Shown piece after piece: positions 24,173 through 28,324 of a DNA stretch of 28,324 bases. The translations under genes were made by a program, and so were the position numbers. Under the pieces are notes generated by a model that ran no database searches, was not told the origin of the DNA, and saw only the letters and a list, made by a program, of their open reading frames with translations. Numbering within the stretch: position 1 is the stretch's first letter; every line of letters starts with the position of its first letter. Source of the stretch: JAGLTN01 sp035403325 (GTDB taxonomy: Bacteria > Planctomycetota > Phycisphaerae > Sedimentisphaerales > Anaerobacaceae); assembly GCA_964492365.1 (NCBI GenBank), contig CAZBKA010000025.1, forward strand, positions 1 through 28,324, read 5' to 3'.

Positions 24173-25235
24173 AGAATACATAAGTTACGAACAATCGGGC
24201 GTAAACATCGACGCAAACGATGTAATGGTTGAGCAGATACACTCTCACGTCGCAAGCACTTTCGGTCCAAGGGTTATGGACCTAAAGGGCGGCTTCGCTG
24301 GTCTCTTCAGACTCGACTACGATGAAAAGCTCTTCAAAAGAAACTACAAAAACCCCGTACTCGTCGCTTGCACTGATGGTGTAGGAAGCAAGGTACAAAT
24401 CGCCGCAGAAATGAAAAAATACGACACTGTCGGAATTGACCTGGTTGCCATGAGCGTAAACGACATGCTCGTCCAGGGAGCAGAACCACTCTTCTTCCTC
24501 GACTACCTCGGCGTAAACAAACTGGACCCGCCATTAATGACCGAAATGGTCAAAGGCGTTGCCGCAGGTTGCAAAATCGCCGACTGCTCACTCATAGGTG
24601 GCGAAACTGCAGAAATGCCGGATACTTATAAAAAAGATGACTTCGATATGGCCGGGTTTGCCGTCGGTGTCGTCGAAAAAAAAAGAATCATAACAGGACA
24701 AACCGTTGAAAAAGGTGATACCATCCTCGGACTCGCTTCAAGCGGCATCCACAGCAACGGATACTCACTCGTAAGAAATATCTGCTTTAAGCGAAACAAC
24801 TTTAAACTAACCGACAAGATTGATTCCCTCGGCGGAAAAATTCTCGGCGATGTCTTACTCGAACCAACAAGAATCTACGTCAGACCCGTCGTTAAGCTTC
24901 TTGCACAATACAAAGTAAAACAAATCGTACACGCTATGGCACACATCACAGGTAGCGGACTCATAGGAAACATTCCAAGGGTTCTGCCAAAGGACTGCGA
25001 CGCCGTAATAAATAAAAAAACCTGGCCTCGACCGGAAATATTCAACTTCCTCCAAAACGCAGGACCCGTCGAAGAAGATGAAATGTTCAGGGTTTTCAAC
25101 ATGGGAATCGGCTTTGTACTCGTTGTCGCCTCCGATTTCGCCGACTCTGTAATCGCAAAGCTGAAAAGCTATGGTGAAACCGTTTACAAAATCGGGAAAA
25201 TAACCGCAGGCAACAGAAAAGTTGTTCTCAAGTAG
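24165..25235 (+). CDS. purM: Phosphoribosylformylglycinamidine cyclo-ligase (AIR synthetase)
   Basis: 356 residues from the ATG at 24165, which overlaps the purF stop by 8 bp (ATGAGTAA). The frame is open further upstream, but that part lies in purF. PurM closes the imidazole ring to make AIR using ATP. Signatures: SYEQSGVNIDANDVMVEQI at the start, ACTDGVGSKVQIA and 'DLVAMSVNDMLVQGAEPLFFLDYLG' in the ATP-binding half, 'LIGGETAEMPD', 'GLASSGIHSNGYSLVR', and AHITGSGLIGNIPRVLP. The length is normal. Pairing with purF at an overlap indicates translational coupling; the remaining purine genes are not here. Confidence 0.97.
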   Translation: MSKEYISYEQSGVNIDANDVMVEQIHSHVASTFGPRVMDLKGGFAGLFRLDYDEKLFKRNYKNPVLVACTDGVGSKVQIAAEMKKYDTVGIDLVAMSVNDMLVQGAEPLFFLDYLGVNKLDPPLMTEMVKGVAAGCKIADCSLIGGETAEMPDTYKKDDFDMAGFAVGVVEKKRIITGQTVEKGDTILGLASSGIHSNGYSLVRNICFKRNNFKLTDKIDSLGGKILGDVLLEPTRIYVRPVVKLLAQYKVKQIVHAMAHITGSGLIGNIPRVLPKDCDAVINKKTWPRPEIFNFLQNAGPVEEDEMFRVFNMGIGFVLVVASDFADSVIAKLKSYGETVYKIGKITAGNRKVVLK

Positions 25236-25242
25236 AGATTGT

Positions 25243-26247
25243 ATGAATAAAAAAATGGTTCATTTTCTTACTGCGCTGGCATTATATGCTGCATTTGCTT
25301 TTTTTCTGTATCGACCATATTTAATAAATCTGCAACCGATCAAGTACCTTCATATGGTCGCTATAATACTCGCTGCCGCCGGTGCTTTTTTAATCAGCAC
25401 AAGATGGGTTCTATACTTTACTCCATCTCTCGTCGCAGGAGCAATCTATGGCTTCGGACCTCTCTGCCTTAGTTTGCTGAGATACCACCCTGCAACTTCA
25501 CTCTTGGCTGCCGCAATACCCTGGCTCTTCATACCTTCCGTCTTCGGACCAAAAGGTAAACTACAGTGCCTAAGGGTGCCGCTCGCACTGCTCCCTTTCG
25601 CCGCAATAATACTTTTCTTCCACCTAACCGCATGCAAAGGGCTCTTCCCAATACCAATAATCAGGATACACCCAAATGACATGCCCTCACTGATATTCCC
25701 ACTGATAATGGTAAAACGAAGATTACTCGTAATCGGCATATACCATCTACCTATCGCCGCAATGGTAATAGGATTTATTATGATGATAAAAGCAAAAAGA
25801 TTCGCAGCTCTATTAATTCTCATCGCCGCAATCGTACTAAGTTGTATAAAACCATTTTACTATGTCAGCCCTATCATCTGGTCAACAATTGCTCTCCTAT
25901 GCTGTGCCGTAATAACCGCCGAAGGTTTTCAAGGCCTTATCTGCGCAGGAAAAGCTGACAAAAAATGGATACTCATCTCATCACTCGTCCTGATGTTGCT
26001 ATGCATCATCGCTCTAATATTCACCGCAAGATCGCAGACAATCTTCGCAGCACAGGCTCTCGATTACACAAATATCTTCGCATACACCGCTAAAATATAC
26101 ATCTTAGGCACAATATCTATCGCAATCCTGCTCCTGATAACACAACTAAACCTCAGAATTCACTGGTTAAGATGGCTTCTCCTCCTGGGACCTGCAATAA
26201 TAGACATCGTCATCGGTGCAAAATTCATCTTCAGCAATATAATCTAA
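25243..26247 (+). CDS. Polytopic membrane protein of unknown function
   Basis: 334 residues from the ATG at 25243; the frame opens earlier inside purM, but that extension is unlikely. About ten membrane helices can be drawn, rich in Ile, Leu and Ala, with short loops. A conserved-looking first loop reads FLYRPYLINLQPIKYLH. No transport, enzymatic or binding motif stands out. The gene lies 7 bp after purM and probably shares its transcript. Its closeness to purM does not by itself imply a purine role. Confidence 0.65.
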   Translation: MNKKMVHFLTALALYAAFAFFLYRPYLINLQPIKYLHMVAIILAAAGAFLISTRWVLYFTPSLVAGAIYGFGPLCLSLLRYHPATSLLAAAIPWLFIPSVFGPKGKLQCLRVPLALLPFAAIILFFHLTACKGLFPIPIIRIHPNDMPSLIFPLIMVKRRLLVIGIYHLPIAAMVIGFIMMIKAKRFAALLILIAAIVLSCIKPFYYVSPIIWSTIALLCCAVITAEGFQGLICAGKADKKWILISSLVLMLLCIIALIFTARSQTIFAAQALDYTNIFAYTAKIYILGTISIAILLLITQLNLRIHWLRWLLLLGPAIIDIVIGAKFIFSNII

Positions 26248-26366
26248 CCCGCCAATACAGTTTTACATTTGCCAAACAACATTAAATAGAGTATTTTCAC
26301 CTCTTTAAGATAACGTATTTTACAGGATTAGTTTATTCTGAAAAGTCTCCGTCGGAAAGAGCAAAT

Positions 26367-27095
26367 ATGACCTTACATCGGTTTTATTGTGAAAATATTA
26401 CCACTCCGACTGTCGAACTAAACGACAGCCAGGCACGCCACCTCTACGCCGTCCTCAGACTAAACACCGACGACCAGGTTGAACTCTTCAATGGTCAAGG
26501 CAAAATCGCCGCCGCCAGGATAATCTCCGCAACAAATAAAAAAACGACCCTGAAAATAGAATCAGCCCAAACCATAAAAAACAAAATAAACAATAACATC
26601 ATAATCGCAACAAGCATCGCAAAAGGCGACCGCTTCGATTGGCTCATAGCAAAATGCACCGAACTCGGTATAAACCGCATAACCCCAGTAATGTTTGAAC
26701 GAACTGTAAAACTCCCAAAAAATCCTAAGATTGTCGAACGCTGGAAAAACATAACCATCGAATCCGCAAAACAATGTAAAACCCCTTTCCTGCCGGCAAT
26801 CGACAACCCGCTCAAACTTACCGACGCCATAAAAACCCTGACCGCCGATTACCCAGACAGCATCCTGCTCTTTGGCTCACCCGATACCAACTGCCCATCA
26901 ATCACAGACCTCAACACCATGAGCAAAAACATAATCGCTTTCGTAGGCCCAGAAGGTGGTTTCACTCCAGAAGAAGAATCCTTCTTAAAAAATAAAAATA
27001 CAAAACCCGTAAAATTAACAAATACAATATTAAGAATTGAAACAGCTGCCATCGCATTCGCTTCCGCCCTGGCAATTCAAAGAGACAAAAATTAA
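26367..27095 (+). CDS. rsmE: 16S rRNA (uracil-1498-N3) methyltransferase
   Basis: 242 residues, the normal RsmE length. It has an N-terminal PUA-like part (MTLHRFYCENI ... QARHLYAVLRL) and a C-terminal SPOUT methyltransferase domain with trefoil knot: 'IIIATSIAKGDRFDWLIAKCTELGI', the AdoMet loop FVGPEGGFTPEE, and the closing LTNTILRIETAAIAFASAL. RsmE methylates U1498 of 16S rRNA in the cytoplasm. The usual 'RS' after the central strand reads ERT (FERTVKLP). GGAAAGAG precedes the ATG. Confidence 0.95.
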   Translation: MTLHRFYCENITTPTVELNDSQARHLYAVLRLNTDDQVELFNGQGKIAAARIISATNKKTTLKIESAQTIKNKINNNIIIATSIAKGDRFDWLIAKCTELGINRITPVMFERTVKLPKNPKIVERWKNITIESAKQCKTPFLPAIDNPLKLTDAIKTLTADYPDSILLFGSPDTNCPSITDLNTMSKNIIAFVGPEGGFTPEEESFLKNKNTKPVKLTNTILRIETAAIAFASALAIQRDKN

Positions 27096-27124
27096 TTTAT
27101 AGCAATAATACTTGGAGAACTAAC

Positions 27125-28321
27125 ATGGACAAAAAAAGTTTCGATAAAAAAATCAAAAAGCTTTTCAAGGATCACAAAAAGCTGATTGAAATAAAAAACA
27201 CCCCGCAGGAAGATTCTAATGGCGTATACCAGAGATACGAAAACCCTGTCCTGACACACAAACACACCCCGATCTTTTGGCGTTACGACCTCAACCACGA
27301 AACAAATCCATACTGCATGGAAAGAATGGGCATAAACGTAGTCCTCAACTCCGGCGCAATCGAACTTAACGGCAAATTCTACCTCATCGCAAGAGTCGAA
27401 GGCGTAGACAGAAAATCTTTCTTCGCCGTCGCAGAAAGTGACACCGGCATAGACAACTTCAAATTCTGGGACCGCCCAATAGTAATGCCTGAAACCAGCA
27501 ACCCTGACGCAAACATTTACGACATGCGCCTTACAAAACACGAAGATGGAAACATCTATGGCGTCTTCTGCACAGAAAGAAAAGATCCCAAAGCTCCAAA
27601 AGGCGACTACTCCTCAGCAATCGCTCAATGCGGCATCGCCAGAACAAAGGACCTCATAACCTGGGAAAGACTCGACGACCTGAAAACAAACTCACCACAG
27701 CAAAGAAACGCTGTCCTCCACCCCGAATTCATCAACGGCAAATACGCATTCTATACTCGCCCGCAGGAAGCCTTCATGGAAGCTGGCAACGCCGATGGTC
27801 TCGGTTGGGGACTCGCAGACTCAATCGAACACGCTGTAATCAACGAAGAAGTAATCGTCGATAACCGTGCCTACCACACAATTACAGAATTAAAAAATGG
27901 TCAAGGACCAGCTCCAATCAAAACCGATAAAGGCTGGCTCCACCTCGCTCATGGCGTTAGAGGTTGCGCCGCCGGAATGCGTTACGTCCTGTACGTCTTC
28001 ATGACCGACCTCAAAAAACCCTGGCTCCTGACTCACAAACCAGCAGGCTACTTCATGGCTCCAAGGGGCCCCGAAAGAGTAGGCGACGTCTCGAACGTAC
28101 TATTCACTAATGGCTGGATAGCAAAAGACAATGGCGACCTCTACATCTACTACGCATCGTCAGACACAAGAATGCACGTAGCAACAACAACTGTAGAAAA
28201 ATTAACCGACCACATAATAAACGCCCCCGCCGACCCAGGCCGAACACACGCCTGCGTAAAACAAAGAACAGATTTCATAAACAAAAATTTAGAAATCATG
28301 AAAACCATGGACTTAGATTAA
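27125..28321 (+). CDS. GH130 phosphorylase, 4-O-beta-D-mannosyl-D-glucose phosphorylase type
   Basis: 398 residues, complete, stop 3 bp before the window end. The beginning resembles characterised GH130_1 enzymes such as the Bacteroides fragilis mannosylglucose phosphorylase: 'NGVYQRYENPVLTHKHTPIFWRYDLN', 'NPYCMERMGINVVLNSGAIE', 'GKFYLIARVEGVDRKSFFAVAES'. The catalytic-acid candidate is D133 in IYDMRL (D131 in the Bacteroides enzyme). Other family segments are FCTERKDP, SPQQRNAVLHPEF, HLAHGVRGCAAGMRYVLY and MAPRGPERVGDVSNVLFTNGW. The enzyme converts mannosyl-glucose plus phosphate to mannose-1-phosphate and glucose in the mannan pathway. It is cytoplasmic (no signal). The usual partner, cellobiose 2-epimerase, is not seen in this window. 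Confidence 0.93.
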   Translation: MDKKSFDKKIKKLFKDHKKLIEIKNTPQEDSNGVYQRYENPVLTHKHTPIFWRYDLNHETNPYCMERMGINVVLNSGAIELNGKFYLIARVEGVDRKSFFAVAESDTGIDNFKFWDRPIVMPETSNPDANIYDMRLTKHEDGNIYGVFCTERKDPKAPKGDYSSAIAQCGIARTKDLITWERLDDLKTNSPQQRNAVLHPEFINGKYAFYTRPQEAFMEAGNADGLGWGLADSIEHAVINEEVIVDNRAYHTITELKNGQGPAPIKTDKGWLHLAHGVRGCAAGMRYVLYVFMTDLKKPWLLTHKPAGYFMAPRGPERVGDVSNVLFTNGWIAKDNGDLYIYYASSDTRMHVATTTVEKLTDHIINAPADPGRTHACVKQRTDFINKNLEIMKTMDLD

Positions 28322-28324
28322 AAA

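Noticed and set aside
27092..27541. 149-codon minus-strand frame opposite the GH130 gene
   Set aside because: The plus strand encodes a clear GH130 enzyme; the minus-strand product is Val/Phe/Cys-rich without motifs.

Overview
The window looks like a scaffold piece from a free-living member of the Planctomycetota, most likely a Phycisphaerae/Sedimentisphaerales-type bacterium. This is inferred from gene content: a secreted dockerin-like plus lamin-tail protein, a large exported GH78 rhamnosidase, a GH130 phosphorylase, a DUF4097 lipoprotein, and an ECF sigma/anti-sigma operon carrying a C45-family hydrolase. There is no rRNA or other phylogenetic marker to settle it. A run of exactly 100 Ns (3712-3811) marks an assembly join inside a gene.

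Left part (1-6201): the tail of one exported lamin-tail-like gene and a complete dockerin/lamin-tail gene on +. Then, on -, an RNase Z-like metallo-beta-lactamase-fold hydrolase, a small secreted or membrane-anchored protein with its own terminator, and a DegT-type aminotransferase broken by the gap. An M42 aminopeptidase on + converges on a DUF4097 'NGDI'-repeat lipoprotein on -, with a shared bidirectional terminator between them.

Middle (6400-13767): a degenerate HD-domain-like protein, then an apparent operon behind a near-consensus promoter (TTGACA-17-TATTGT): exported protein of unknown function, ECF sigma factor, small zinc-finger-like anti-sigma factor, and an exported 738-residue fusion of a C45 N-terminal-nucleophile hydrolase with an alpha/beta hydrolase. 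A DUF4954-type left-handed beta-helix protein follows. This block is the most unusual part of the window.

Right part (13854-28324): an exported GH78 alpha-L-rhamnosidase and an exported parvulin-type prolyl isomerase on -; a sugar-porter MFS transporter and a YbgC-like thioesterase on +; then an AT-rich cluster of small unrecognised membrane proteins on - (20672-22571). The purine genes purF and purM, overlapping by 8 bp, follow with a polytopic membrane protein and rsmE, and a GH130 enzyme very like 4-O-beta-D-mannosyl-D-glucose phosphorylase closes the window. Rhamnosidase, sugar porter and mannosylglucose phosphorylase together suggest plant or algal polysaccharide use, although they do not form one operon. 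Four well-formed promoters share TTGACT/TTGACA with a 17-bp spacer. No tRNA, rRNA, CRISPR array or insertion sequence was seen.
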